A stretch of 43,425 nucleotides of DNA, from the NCBI RefSeq assembly GCF_030851345.1, contig NZ_JALPNU010000028.1:1-43425 (forward strand), in the 5' to 3' direction. Source of the stretch: Marinifilum sp. D714. GTDB lineage: Bacteria > Bacteroidota > Bacteroidia > Bacteroidales > Marinifilaceae. Of the stretch, positions 25,140-34,168 are shown piece by piece (the stretch's first letter is position 1; each line of letters starts with the position of its first letter). Made by a program: the position numbers and the translations under genes. A model generated the notes under the pieces. That model saw only the letters and a program-made list of their open reading frames with translations. It made no database searches and was not told the origin of the DNA.

Positions 25140-27134
25140 CTATTCACCTGAATGATTACAGGGAAACTCTAATTCGAAAGTGGTTCCCTGTCCTTCCTGG
25201 CTTTCTACTTTAATCTTGCCCTTGTGAATCTGCACCAATTCTTGTACCACACTCAAACCAAGTCCTGTACCTTGCTCTCCTCTTAGTCCTGTCTTACTTT
25301 GTGTAAAGCTCTTTTCATTAAACAACTTGTTGATTAATGATTCGGACATCCCAATTCCTGAATCTTTCACCTTAATATGAATAGCAGAGGTATTCTTAAA
25401 GGCACATAAGGTTATTGTACCATTGGTTTCAGTATATTTCAATGCATTTGAAATGAGATTCATCAGTACAATTCTTACAATGTTTGAATCAATAAAAACC
25501 TTTTCAACTTTATTTTGTATTTGCAAATCGATCTGATTTTTATTCAAATCCGCAGCGTAAAACTCTTTTAGTTCACTGATAACTTCATCCAACTGTACAT
25601 CTTCTGGTTGAAAATGAATTTTACCAGACTGAGACATGGACCAATACAACAAGCTAGTAAGCAATTTCAAGCCTTCAACAGCCGCTTGGTTTATAAATTT
25701 TGCATATTTTTTTGACTTCACACAATCTTTTTGCTCTATCTCGGTGATAAGAAGCTCACTGAATCCTATCAATGAATTAAATGGGTTTCTTAAATCATGT
25801 GAAATTACCGAAAACAATTTATCCTTGGTTTGGTTCATCTCTTCAAGCTTCCGGTTCATTTTTTGATTGTATCTGTATCGCCAAACCATTACTGCTATGA
25901 TCACAACCATCAATAGAATGATAATCAAAAGATTTTGTTCGGATAGTTGTTGATTTTTTAACTCTTGTTCAGTTACAGTCAAATTGGACTGAACCTCAAA
26001 ACTCCGCTCCATTTCTTTAATGATCTCGAACTGTTGAACAGTTAATACTGAATCATACAGAATATGAAACTTCTGGAAACTTAAAGTAGCCAGCTCGAAA
26101 TTTCCAAGTATTTTATAAAAATCAATGTAAATTTTTGAAACCTCAATAATTTGCTTGGTAACACCCAGCTCAAGGGCTGTATTCATTGCAAGTTGAAGAT
26201 ATTCTTCTCCCTCCTTTTGCTTTCCTTTCTGAGCGTTTACCAAAGCAATTCCCGTGTAGTTATCTACAAGTCCGAAATCATGATTATGCTTTCTATTCAG
26301 CTCAATTGCATTTGTGTAATACTCCCTCGCCTTGTCATACTCTTTGCGTTGATAATAAATATTGGCCATCCCATTCAAACAGAAAGCAGCATATCTGCCA
26401 TTTTCTGCATTAACACCCATGCTATACGATTTTTGATAATAATTCATTGCTGAATCCAAATCACCTTTCATTGCATAGGTACGAGCAATTTCCCGGTAAA
26501 CCGATCCAATACCAACTTGTTCTCCCAATTCATCCCATAAATCCACCGCTTTATTAAAATAACTGAGAGCCAAATCAAACTCCTTTTTCTCACGATATAC
26601 CAAACCAATGTTGGCATATGAATAAGATTTACCTGTCGGATGATTTAACTGTTCAAACATGGCCACCGCATATTCGGAATATCTTAATGACAAAGGAACA
26701 TTACCTGTCATTAGGTACAAATCACCCAGATTGTTGTAAGAATAAGCCAACTCTACTGAATCCTTTTGCTGCAAACTATACTTCAATGCATTTTGAAGAT
26801 TAGGAATGGATGCTTTGGTTTGATAAAGGTAATGCAATTGAATTACGCCCAGAAAGCCATAAATTCTCGGTAACTCATTTTGGATATTGTTTTTAATGGC
26901 CAAACCCAAAGCTCTTTTTCCCAGTACAAGTGCCGAATCTGAATTCACTTCTCTCAATCGCCAACATTCATCTGTCAACCTTTTTATTTCTTCCGAAACA
27001 GTCTTTTCCGTGAACAATTGATCCACAGTTTTACCACCCGACTGACCAAAACAAATCAGAATAGTTGAGAAGAATAATACGCACGTGACAATAAGTCGCT
27101 TACACAGCATATGCATAACGATTAAGAATTTCAT
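25140..27134 (-). CDS. TPR-domain sensor histidine kinase
   Basis: 664 aa. A signal peptide (cleavage near residue 30) is followed by about seven tetratricopeptide repeats (85-345). These carry motifs such as AYSYNNLGDLYLMTGNVPLSLRY and NGMANIYYQRKEYDKAREYY. A coiled coil and one membrane helix (401-418) follow, then HisKA with His446 (FSVISHDLRNPFNSL). The HATPase has NLISNALKYT, DSGIGM and GTGLGLSV. The TPR domain would be periplasmic and bind a peptide or protein signal, and the kinase cytoplasmic. There is no receiver or response regulator nearby. This architecture is common in Bacteroidota. It converges on the amidase gene with no room for a terminator between. Confidence 0.92.
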   Translation of the reverse strand: MKFLIVMHMLCKRLIVTCVLFFSTILICFGQSGGKTVDQLFTEKTVSEEIKRLTDECWRLREVNSDSALVLGKRALGLAIKNNIQNELPRIYGFLGVIQLHYLYQTKASIPNLQNALKYSLQQKDSVELAYSYNNLGDLYLMTGNVPLSLRYSEYAVAMFEQLNHPTGKSYSYANIGLVYREKKEFDLALSYFNKAVDLWDELGEQVGIGSVYREIARTYAMKGDLDSAMNYYQKSYSMGVNAENGRYAAFCLNGMANIYYQRKEYDKAREYYTNAIELNRKHNHDFGLVDNYTGIALVNAQKGKQKEGEEYLQLAMNTALELGVTKQIIEVSKIYIDFYKILGNFELATLSFQKFHILYDSVLTVQQFEIIKEMERSFEVQSNLTVTEQELKNQQLSEQNLLIIILLMVVIIAVMVWRYRYNQKMNRKLEEMNQTKDKLFSVISHDLRNPFNSLIGFSELLITEIEQKDCVKSKKYAKFINQAAVEGLKLLTSLLYWSMSQSGKIHFQPEDVQLDEVISELKEFYAADLNKNQIDLQIQNKVEKVFIDSNIVRIVLMNLISNALKYTETNGTITLCAFKNTSAIHIKVKDSGIGMSESLINKLFNEKSFTQSKTGLRGEQGTGLGLSVVQELVQIHKGKIKVESQEGQGTTFELEFPCNHSGE

Positions 27135-27227
27135 TTAAGTCAGACTATAATGAATGATACAGCTTACAAAAATAGAATTTGAATTTAATTTTTATTCAAG
27201 CTTTGATGTATCCTACCCAATATTTTA

Positions 27228-27443
27228 CTAAAGGAAAAATTTGTACCCTATAATCAACAGTATAATGAACACTGCCGCCAGCAGAGAATATTTACTGGCA
27301 AAATTGAAAGTGTATCCTAACATCGGATCATATTTGGGAACGATTAATCGAGGATCCTTTCGGTTACAATAAAATGGTCCATACCAATTTCCCAGGTCCT
27401 TGTGCATTTCGTCTAATATGTGTTGATCTAGTTTCGATTTCAT
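27228..27443 (-). CDS. DUF5808-like small membrane protein
   Basis: 71 aa. The central block NWYGPFYCNRKDPRLIVPKYDPMLGYTFNFASKYS resembles DUF5808, whose members pair a W-x-G-x-FY-x-N-x-x-DPR-x-x-VPK signature with one or more membrane helices. A single hydrophobic helix (about 50-69) ends the protein. In longer relatives the domain follows a DUF1648 or other membrane module, so here it stands alone. The ATG is at 27443. The function is unknown. It sits about 90 nt before the TPR kinase in the same direction, so they may share a transcript. Confidence 0.75.
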   Translation of the reverse strand: MKSKLDQHILDEMHKDLGNWYGPFYCNRKDPRLIVPKYDPMLGYTFNFASKYSLLAAVFIILLIIGYKFFL

Positions 27444-27518
27444 AGGGGTTCAATCAGATTGGTGTAATCAAAATTAATAATAATTGTACAATTGCCACCA
27501 TAGAATTCACAAAAAAGT

Positions 27519-27551
27519 AATGGCAATAATACATTGCGAATCATTGCCATT
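27519..27551 (-). terminator. Probable terminator downstream of the dtxR-family/TonB receptor operon
   Basis: AATGGCAAT (27519-27527) and ATTGCCATT (27543-27551) are exact complements. On the minus strand ACTTTTTTG follows. It is 270 nt past the receptor stop, so an earlier stop of transcription is possible. Confidence 0.5.
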
Positions 27552-27674
27552 TCTCTTAATAAATTTAGCTCTGTATGTTTATAGTGGATACTCTTTTATA
27601 ATTACCTTTAGTTTATTTGAGCTATTTTAACGGGCATTGGAAGATCAAGCTGCTTATACGCCCTAGATTTTTTG

Positions 27675-27703
27675 CATCCTTTTCCATCGATGGGAAAAGG
27701 ATG
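27675..27703. repeat. Near-perfect 29-nt palindrome CATCCTTTTCC...GGAAAAGGATG
   Basis: Arms of 11 nt (27675-27685 and 27693-27703) surround a self-complementary ATCGAT centre. No T-run follows on either strand, so it is not an obvious terminator. Identity beyond this is unknown. Confidence 0.6.
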
Positions 27704-27818
27704 AGCCTTGCGGCTTGAGCATAACAAAGCTAATGTAAGGAATTATAAAATGATTCATTTTATTTGTAATTGGGTAAATTACCTATTGTGTTCCATATAG
27801 AACCATAAATTTCTAATC

Positions 27819-30146
27819 TTACCAGCTTTTCAGTCTCACTCCAATATAAAATGTTCTTGGTGATCCAGGTCCATATACATAGTTGCTATCACGATTCTTT
27901 CCACTATCAAAATCATCCTGATAAGCATTGGTTATATTTTTAATTCCTCCGAACAGCTCCAAACCGGAATCTACCTGCTTCAACTTAAAGGCATACGATA
28001 GTTTCAGGTTCAATTCAGTAAACGAATCAGATTTTTTGTACTCATCAATAGATTGTTCTGGTGCGCCTCCAAAATGAGCCAACAACATAGGCCCTGTATA
28101 AACACTGCTAATGGTAGCATTAAATTTTGAAGATGGCGTAAACGACAAGCTCGCATATCCATACTTTTCTGGAGTTCTTAGAAACTCACGTTTGGCTTCC
28201 AAACCTTCAATGTTCTCTACCGCCTCATCGAACTTGCTTGACTGCAAGGTGAAACCCGCTTCAAACTGTGCTACTCTATTGTAATTTGCTCTTAACTCCA
28301 AAGTGGCTCCTTGTACTTTCGCTCCCGAACCATTTCTCTTTTCGAATCTCTCGCCAAATTCATCCGCAGCCAATGGCTCCAAATAAAAAGCATCATCCAA
28401 CTTGGTATAGAATCCTTCCAAAGTAAATCCTGCAATCCACTTTTCTGTTGCCTTATCGTAATTAATCGATCCACTCAAGGAGTTCGATCTCTCTTCTTTT
28501 AAATCATTTGCCAAAACAATTCTGGAAATTCCTCCACCTGCAAAGGCAATATGCATATCCGAGTCGAATGCCTGAGGAGCTCTAAAGCCAGTACCCCATG
28601 TTAATCGCAACTGCGTATTGGTTTTGTACTTGTACAACAATGACAAACGCGGGCTTAAAATGGCATTATCAACCAAATTGTGCTTATCAACACGCAAACC
28701 AGCAAGGAAATTTAAATTTTTACGTACTTCCCAATCCGACTGGAAAAATCCTCCAAAGTTTTTTGTGGTCTGATCTGTGCCATAACTATAACGAGGAATC
28801 GAATCCAAAACATCATCATAAACATACTCCGTTCCAACAGTCAATACATTTTTGCCTCCCAGGAAATCATTCAACCTATGGTTGATCTGAGTTCCAAACT
28901 GCAAAGTCGTATTCTCAGTATCTCCATAAGGAGGATTGCTCAAATGCAAATCTATCTCCTCCTGATCATCAGGATAGATACCTGTATAATGATCTCTTTC
29001 GGTGTACTGGCCTGCTGCATAAGCAATAAAGGAAGAATTATCTTCATTAAAATTAATTTGATAATCCAAGCCAGCCATTAATACATCATGAGTTCTTTCT
29101 TCTGATTGTTTTGCCAAATGGGCTGCTCTATCAACAATTTCGCCCCCATATCGATACTCATGCAAACTGGTAAAGCTCAATTCCAACTTCTGATTCTCGC
29201 TAGGCTTATAAAACAGGTTGGCACCAAAGGAATTGTTCTTCAATTCAGGCAACTCCGAATAATTATCACCATTGGCATCGTAGGCATTACGCGTTCTTCG
29301 ATTCACATAAATGGATGCTCCTGCATTTCTCTTCTGATTCAGCATGCTGATGTTTCCATTCATAATCACATCCGATTCTTTTCCATCAATAAATTGGGTA
29401 GTCACACCAAAATCGTAGCTTGGCTGACTTGGAATCTTGGTAATCACGTTCACGGTTCCACCAATGGCACTCGAGCCATACAATGCCGATCCACCACCAC
29501 GAACTACCTCTATTCTTTCCACCATATTGGCAGGAATCTGCTCCATTCCATACAATCCTGTTAATGGACTAAAAATAGGACGACCATTGATCAAGATTTG
29601 CGAATAACCACCCCCAAGACCATTCATTCTAAGTTGTGTATAATTACAAGTCTGGCAATCGGTTTCTACACGTAATCCTGGCTGAAAGCGCAATCCCTCA
29701 GAAATATTACAAGCCTGCACCTGATCCAAGGCCTTACTCTCCAAAACATTTACAATTACCGGCGATTCGGTCTTTCTCTTGAATGTTTTTGTACCGGTAA
29801 CCACAACATCGTCAAGCGACATCACCAGCTCCTTCAATACGAAGTTCACTTCAATGGTTTTGCCACTTTCTACTTTTATTTTTTGTTTCGCCATTTCATA
29901 ACCCATCGATTTGGCTACAAGGGTATGCTCTCCTGCAGGCAAGTTCACCAACAAATAGTGACCTGTATGATCGGTCGTGATTCCTAAGGTGGTACCTTCC
30001 AAATAAATACTTACAAAAGGAATGTGTTCACCACTTTGTTCCGATTTTACATCTCCAAAAACATTCGCATCCGTTTTCTGCGCCAAAAGAGTTTCACTAA
30101 TCCCCAACAAACAGAGGATTACAAATAAGTGTCTTATCATCTTCAT
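27819..30146 (-). CDS. TonB-dependent outer-membrane receptor, probably for a metal complex
   Basis: 775 aa from the ATG at 30146, which gives a clean signal peptide (MKMIRHLFVILCLLGISETLLA-Q). A longer frame from 30215 is only a translated AT-rich repeat (MNNDQLTISNDQ...), so I rejected it. A carboxypeptidase-like domain (about 25-105) is followed by a plug domain (about 120-235) with DDVVVTGT, SQILINGRPIFSPLTGLYGMEQIP and RIEVVRGGGSALYGSSAIGG, then the barrel. Cys146 and the pair Cys164-x2-Cys167 in the plug are unusual. It follows a DtxR-type regulator by 58 nt, so a metal, heme or siderophore cargo is likely. A GFRAP motif also occurs in heme receptors, but this is not proof. Confidence 0.88.
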   Translation of the reverse strand: MKMIRHLFVILCLLGISETLLAQKTDANVFGDVKSEQSGEHIPFVSIYLEGTTLGITTDHTGHYLLVNLPAGEHTLVAKSMGYEMAKQKIKVESGKTIEVNFVLKELVMSLDDVVVTGTKTFKRKTESPVIVNVLESKALDQVQACNISEGLRFQPGLRVETDCQTCNYTQLRMNGLGGGYSQILINGRPIFSPLTGLYGMEQIPANMVERIEVVRGGGSALYGSSAIGGTVNVITKIPSQPSYDFGVTTQFIDGKESDVIMNGNISMLNQKRNAGASIYVNRRTRNAYDANGDNYSELPELKNNSFGANLFYKPSENQKLELSFTSLHEYRYGGEIVDRAAHLAKQSEERTHDVLMAGLDYQINFNEDNSSFIAYAAGQYTERDHYTGIYPDDQEEIDLHLSNPPYGDTENTTLQFGTQINHRLNDFLGGKNVLTVGTEYVYDDVLDSIPRYSYGTDQTTKNFGGFFQSDWEVRKNLNFLAGLRVDKHNLVDNAILSPRLSLLYKYKTNTQLRLTWGTGFRAPQAFDSDMHIAFAGGGISRIVLANDLKEERSNSLSGSINYDKATEKWIAGFTLEGFYTKLDDAFYLEPLAADEFGERFEKRNGSGAKVQGATLELRANYNRVAQFEAGFTLQSSKFDEAVENIEGLEAKREFLRTPEKYGYASLSFTPSSKFNATISSVYTGPMLLAHFGGAPEQSIDEYKKSDSFTELNLKLSYAFKLKQVDSGLELFGGIKNITNAYQDDFDSGKNRDSNYVYGPGSPRTFYIGVRLKSW

Positions 30147-30170
30147 GATATTATTATTTTCTTTATTATT

Positions 30171-30210
30171 CATTATTAATTGATCATTGCTAATTGTTAA
30201 CTGATCATTG
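30171..30210. repeat. AT-rich dispersed repeat between the dtxR-family gene and the TonB receptor gene
   Basis: On the minus strand it reads CAATGATCAGTTAACAATTAG then CAATGATCAATTAATAATG. It contains the stop of the dtxR-family gene and a false start for the receptor gene. The same words occur next to the phoH stop at 9507-9545. Confidence 0.65.
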
Positions 30211-30870
30211 TTCATTAACCTTTGTCACATATATATTGTTCGAAAATTCTTTCGGAATGACGATTTGTCTTCCATGAATCGAAATTTCTGTCAATTGATT
30301 TTTACTATACTGTTTTACCACTTTAATTTCATTGCCAATTTCAATCTTGTTATCGCAACAGAAACTGTAAAATTCTTCATCATTGCTCACCAGCCTAATA
30401 ATTCGATACTCCCGATCTTCCTCCGTCTTAAAAAGCACTTTGCTGTCTTTTTCAAAATCAACAAAGCCATAAACATTGGGAATGGGGTCTCCATGGGGAT
30501 CGAAACTTGGCTTCTCCAAATAATTCCATAAAATCTCCGCCATTCTATCCGATGTAGCATGCTCTAACAATTCAGCTTCGTTATGTATTTCCAGCAAACT
30601 CATGTCAAAAGTTCGATACAGAAATGTCTCCCATAAACGATGCTTTCGAATAACCTGAAGCGCCAAGCTTTCTCCTTTTGGAGTTAACTGTAAAGCCTGG
30701 TACTTTCGATATTCAAGCAAATCCTTCTCCGACAACTTGCGAGCCATGTCGGTAGCAGCAGCATTACTTATGCCCAAAGCCTTTGCAATAGAGCCAGGTT
30801 TGGTATCTCTTGCCTCTAGCTTCTGAAAGCAGTAAATGGTTTTTAAAAAATTCTCTGTTGATGCCGACAT
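30205..30870 (-). CDS. DtxR/MntR-family metal-dependent transcriptional regulator with a FeoA-like domain
   Basis: 221 aa from the ATG at 30870 (MSASTENFLKTIYC). An ATG at 30891 is only about 10 nt from the predicted transcription start and adds MLKSFIK, so the inner start is preferred. The winged helix (about 8-62) contains SIAKALGISNAAATDMARKLSEK. The dimerisation and metal domain (about 65-135) carries EAELLEHATSDRMAEILWNYL, with the EH metal ligand region, and the FeoA/SH3 domain follows. The protein would repress genes when Fe2+ or Mn2+ is bound. The next gene encodes a TonB receptor. Palindromes overlap its own promoter. Confidence 0.9.
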   Translation of the reverse strand: MSASTENFLKTIYCFQKLEARDTKPGSIAKALGISNAAATDMARKLSEKDLLEYRKYQALQLTPKGESLALQVIRKHRLWETFLYRTFDMSLLEIHNEAELLEHATSDRMAEILWNYLEKPSFDPHGDPIPNVYGFVDFEKDSKVLFKTEEDREYRIIRLVSNDEEFYSFCCDNKIEIGNEIKVVKQYSKNQLTEISIHGRQIVIPKEFSNNIYVTKVNEQ

Positions 30871-30884
30871 TTTAATAAAAGATT

Positions 30885-30900
30885 TAAGCATACTTAAATA
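30885..30900. promoter_or_regulatory. Operator-like palindrome downstream of the dtxR-family transcription start
   Basis: TTTAAG and CTTAAA flank CATA in the stretch just downstream of the predicted start of transcription (around 30901). Their position fits a second repressor half-site for the dtxR-family product. This is inference. Confidence 0.4.
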
Positions 30901-30906
30901 TTAATT

Positions 30907-30939
30907 CAAATATATTAAAAAACTTTTATTTAGATCAAA
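30907..30939 (-). promoter_or_regulatory. Consensus Bacteroidota promoter of the dtxR-family gene
   Basis: On the minus strand TTTG (30936-30939), 21 nt of spacer and TATATTTG (30907-30914) match TTTG-N19..21-TAnnTTTG fully. The predicted start lies near 30901, giving a leader of about 30 nt before the ATG at 30870. Confidence 0.75.
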
Positions 30940-30943
30940 TCTA
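30931..30943. promoter_or_regulatory. Palindrome overlapping the -33 box, candidate metal-regulator operator
   Basis: TAGAT (30931-30935) and ATCTA (30939-30943) are exact complements with CAA between them. It covers the TTTG -33 element of the dtxR-family gene, as an autorepressor site would. Confidence 0.5.
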
Positions 30944-30984
30944 CTTAAGCTTTTTCAAACAAAAAAACTACCCAATTGGAGAAC

Positions 30985-31016
30985 TTTGCTTCTTAATTAA
31001 AATTTACTTTCCTTTG
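30985..31016 (+). promoter_or_regulatory. Probable promoter of the FN3 lipoprotein gene
   Basis: TTTG (30985-30988), 20 nt, then TTCCTTTG (31009-31016), one base from TAnnTTTG. This would give a leader of about 138 nt before the ATG at 31160. Confidence 0.5.
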
Positions 31017-31159
31017 CATCCTTTTTTAAAAATATAATTCTTGTCAATTGTTAAACAGAAGTCATCTTATCAAGCAATGCTTAAAAAGAATTTATGTGTT
31101 AGTACGTGTTTGTACGAATTGACTTGTCCTGTATACTATAGAATAAAAATTATTGAATT

Positions 31160-34039
31160 ATGCGAGTAAAATTGATGTTTGCATGGCTGATGGTAATGGC
31201 CTTAGGTGTGGTTGTAAGTTGTAGCAAGGATAAGACAGGTCCTGAAGCAGAAATTAAATTGAGTCCTTCGAACTTTAATATCTCAGTAAAAGATCTTACT
31301 TACAATTCTGCAGAAATTCAGTGGACAGCTTCGTTAATTGCAGATGAATCGAAAATCGTGTATGATGTTTACCTGAATGATGAACTGAAAGCTAAGAATT
31401 TGGAGAATTTAAGTTATCAATTTAAAGAATTGGAAGCGGTAACAACATACAATCTAGAGGTAATTGCAAAAAGTACTTATGAAACTCAAGTGGTTGTTTC
31501 GTATGCTATAACGACAAAGGATACCCCAAGTCCTGGGGCAATAGCTCTTAAAATGGATGAATTATCCACCGATCAAATAACAGTTTCCTGGGAAAACTCT
31601 GATCCGACACAAAGCTTGTTTTATGCAATCTATTTGGACGATGAATTAAAAGCCGAAAATTTAACAGTGTCGACTTTTACCTTTTCCGATTTGGAAGGAA
31701 ATAAGTTGTATCATATTAAGCTAATTGGAACAAATGAGTTTAATAAAACAGTTGAAAGTAAGCTTGATCTTACTACAAATGACTATGCAGATCCCAGCGA
31801 TTTTGCCCTTTCAGTAGAAAGTGTGACAGGTGATGAAGCAAAAATCGTTTGGGGATCTTCGGAATCTGAAAACTTGACTTACCGAGTTCTCCTGAATGCT
31901 GTTGAACATGCTAAAGATCTTAAAGTTTTGGAATATGAATTCAAATCTTTGACTTATAATACGCAATATACTGCAACAGTTGAGGCTACAAATGAGCATG
32001 GTAAAACCAAGAGCAAGCAAATTGAATTTAAAACTTTGGAAGCTGGAGGACCTGCTGATTTTATGATCTTTATTGAAAATATTAGTCAGGAATCGGCTCT
32101 TATTAGTTGGGAAACAACAGGTGATAAAGATGAAGTGATTGGTTACAAAGTATTTGTCAATGGATTTTTTAAAGGCGAAGCTTTTAGCGACAATCAGCTT
32201 TTAGTAGACCAATTGGAAGCCGGGAAAGTTTATAAGTTGAAGATCGAGGCGAGAAATGCCTACAATAAAACATTGGAAAAGACCACTGAGTTCAAGACTC
32301 TTGAAGCAGTAAGCTTGTCTGATTTTACCATCAGTTCGCAGGATGTTGAACAAACCTCTGCCCTTTTAACTTGGACCGAATGTGTGGCCAGTGATGGCAG
32401 CAAAGTTACCTACGATGTATATTATGGAAGTGGATCGATCGCCAAAAGAGGACTGGAGGAAAGACAGTATCAGGCCACTGGGCTTCGGGCTGGTCAGGAG
32501 TATACCTACAAAGTTGAAGCCCGAAGTGAGAAGGTAATATTGCCTCGCACTCAAACCATCTCATTTACGACCAAAGCATACGAAGTACCTGGTGAATTTG
32601 AATTAAAGGTTCAGGATATTACAGCATCACAGGCAAAAGTGAGCTGGACCAATTCTGAATTGCCATCAGGAGGTGAAATTACCTACGAGGCTTATTTGAA
32701 TGACATAGCTTATACATCCAACGCAAGCGGGAATGCTTTTGTTTTTAAGAATTTGAAAGCCGAGACCAATTACACAGCCAAAATTGTAGCCAAATCTCAA
32801 AACAATACGACTCACGAACAGACGATTGGTTTTACAACAAAAGCGGAAGCTGTTCCGGAAGTACAACTTGGTGTTGCAAATATTGGGATTCGATCCTTTG
32901 AATTAAACTGGAAGTTAACGGAAAGTCCATCTTACGACAGCTATGAACTTTTTCTGGATGGCAAGTCGATAAAAACGGGTTATTTTCTAACTTATACCTT
33001 CAGCGATCTGCAATCGAACACCAGCTACAAGTTAAAAGTTCTTGGTAAACGTGCGGGCAAAACCTATCAGAAAGAAATCGAAGTAAAAACTTTAGCCTAT
33101 CCTGAAGCCTTGGATTTTGATATGGTAATTAACCCAAAATCCTACAATAGAGTTGAGATCAATTTAAATGATTTTCAAGAAAAGAACAGAGATCGATTTG
33201 ATGATTTCAGTGAAATGACCTACGAAGCCTATTGGAATGGAGTAAAAGAATCATGGGGAAAAGGGGTAACATCTAAAATTGTAACGAATTTGGAGGAACA
33301 AACACATTACGATTTTCAACTGATAATAAAATACGCTGATGGAAGCATTGCTTTGGAAAAAAGAGCTGATTTTACAACACCTGAAAATCAGGCTCCTGCT
33401 TGGAGTAGCGATTTGAGAATAAAGCAAACAGGCTTTAGTTTCCTAGAGTTGGAGAATAATTTTGCTACTGATGTTGAAAATTCTAATTTGGTTTATACCT
33501 ACTATATGAATGGTACAGCTCTAAAAACGAACATCAACTATGGTGGAAATACAAGAGGAACCGGGCAGATTGAGAGTGGTGTAAACACAAATGACAACCC
33601 AATTTTATTAACACATCTGGAGTCGGATACAGACTACAGCTTTTATATTGAAGCCAAGGATCCTCTTGGAAAAGTAAGCCGCAGCAATACCATCCAGTTT
33701 AGAACTGCTGTTGATGCTAAGGAAACTTTTGATATTATGGCAGCTATTGAAACAGATGTGAAACGGGTTGGTCCGCGTTGGGCAAAAATGGGTAAGATTT
33801 CTTCAATTAAAGAAATACGTATCTTTTGGAATATTGATGGCGTTAAAATGGAGCGAGGACAGTACATCGATCCTTCAAAAGTGATTGAGCTTGGTGATGA
33901 TCATTCTTTGGTTTTGGATTACAGCCCTTTCTTAAAAGAGAATCCAGATGTCAGTTTAAGCTTCACCGTTTTGATAAAATGGATTGACAAAGAAGCTCTT
34001 GAACAATCGGAATCAACTCAGATTGTGATACAAGAATAA
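31160..34039 (+). CDS. Large lipoprotein with about nine fibronectin type III-like repeats
   Basis: 959 aa. The lipobox VVVSC places the lipidated Cys at 21. About nine beta-sandwich repeats of 80-95 residues follow, starting near 38, 125, 210, 296, 383, 475, 564, 648 and 743. Most begin with the pattern F-x-[IV]-x3-[IVL]-x6-A-x-[IV]-x-W and end in TYxxxVxAxN...FTT. The last hundred residues (from about 855) form a different, uncharacterised domain. It is probably an outer-membrane surface adhesin, scaffold or glycan-binding protein. No enzyme domain is seen. It is divergent from the dtxR-family gene and ends in a strong terminator, so it is monocistronic. Confidence 0.85.
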   Translation: MRVKLMFAWLMVMALGVVVSCSKDKTGPEAEIKLSPSNFNISVKDLTYNSAEIQWTASLIADESKIVYDVYLNDELKAKNLENLSYQFKELEAVTTYNLEVIAKSTYETQVVVSYAITTKDTPSPGAIALKMDELSTDQITVSWENSDPTQSLFYAIYLDDELKAENLTVSTFTFSDLEGNKLYHIKLIGTNEFNKTVESKLDLTTNDYADPSDFALSVESVTGDEAKIVWGSSESENLTYRVLLNAVEHAKDLKVLEYEFKSLTYNTQYTATVEATNEHGKTKSKQIEFKTLEAGGPADFMIFIENISQESALISWETTGDKDEVIGYKVFVNGFFKGEAFSDNQLLVDQLEAGKVYKLKIEARNAYNKTLEKTTEFKTLEAVSLSDFTISSQDVEQTSALLTWTECVASDGSKVTYDVYYGSGSIAKRGLEERQYQATGLRAGQEYTYKVEARSEKVILPRTQTISFTTKAYEVPGEFELKVQDITASQAKVSWTNSELPSGGEITYEAYLNDIAYTSNASGNAFVFKNLKAETNYTAKIVAKSQNNTTHEQTIGFTTKAEAVPEVQLGVANIGIRSFELNWKLTESPSYDSYELFLDGKSIKTGYFLTYTFSDLQSNTSYKLKVLGKRAGKTYQKEIEVKTLAYPEALDFDMVINPKSYNRVEINLNDFQEKNRDRFDDFSEMTYEAYWNGVKESWGKGVTSKIVTNLEEQTHYDFQLIIKYADGSIALEKRADFTTPENQAPAWSSDLRIKQTGFSFLELENNFATDVENSNLVYTYYMNGTALKTNINYGGNTRGTGQIESGVNTNDNPILLTHLESDTDYSFYIEAKDPLGKVSRSNTIQFRTAVDAKETFDIMAAIETDVKRVGPRWAKMGKISSIKEIRIFWNIDGVKMERGQYIDPSKVIELGDDHSLVLDYSPFLKENPDVSLSFTVLIKWIDKEALEQSESTQIVIQE

Positions 34040-34060
34040 AATATCGTGTTTTCAACGATA

Positions 34061-34094
34061 AAAAATCCCGATCTTTAATTAGATCGGGATTTTT
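34061..34094. terminator. Terminator after the FN3 lipoprotein gene
   Basis: A perfect 14-bp stem (34061-34074 with 34081-34094) with a TTAATT loop is followed by TTTTAAA. It has a T-run on both strands and may also serve the leftward gene ending at 34212. Confidence 0.92.
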
Positions 34095-34168
34095 TTTAAA
34101 AACAATTAAGCTGGAACAAAGCTACTTAAAGAATAACAAAGTAGAATCTGCGGATAAATCGCTCGAAC

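Larger units (their letters stand above)
27444..27818. other. 375-nt intergenic region between the TonB receptor and the DUF5808 gene
   Basis: This stretch has no coding sequence. It holds a hairpin (27519-27551) that can act as terminator of the leftward receptor transcript and a separate, nearly perfect palindrome (27675-27703). An unusual GC-containing block runs from about 27635 to 27720. Confidence 0.5.

Noticed and set aside
29106-29564. 152-aa plus-strand open frame inside the TonB receptor
   Set aside because: It lies fully antisense to a strongly recognised receptor gene and has no family likeness.
30147-30215. N-terminal extension of the TonB receptor (MNNDQLTISNDQ...)
   Set aside because: It is a translated intergenic repeat placed in front of a complete signal peptide and overlaps the dtxR-family gene's end.
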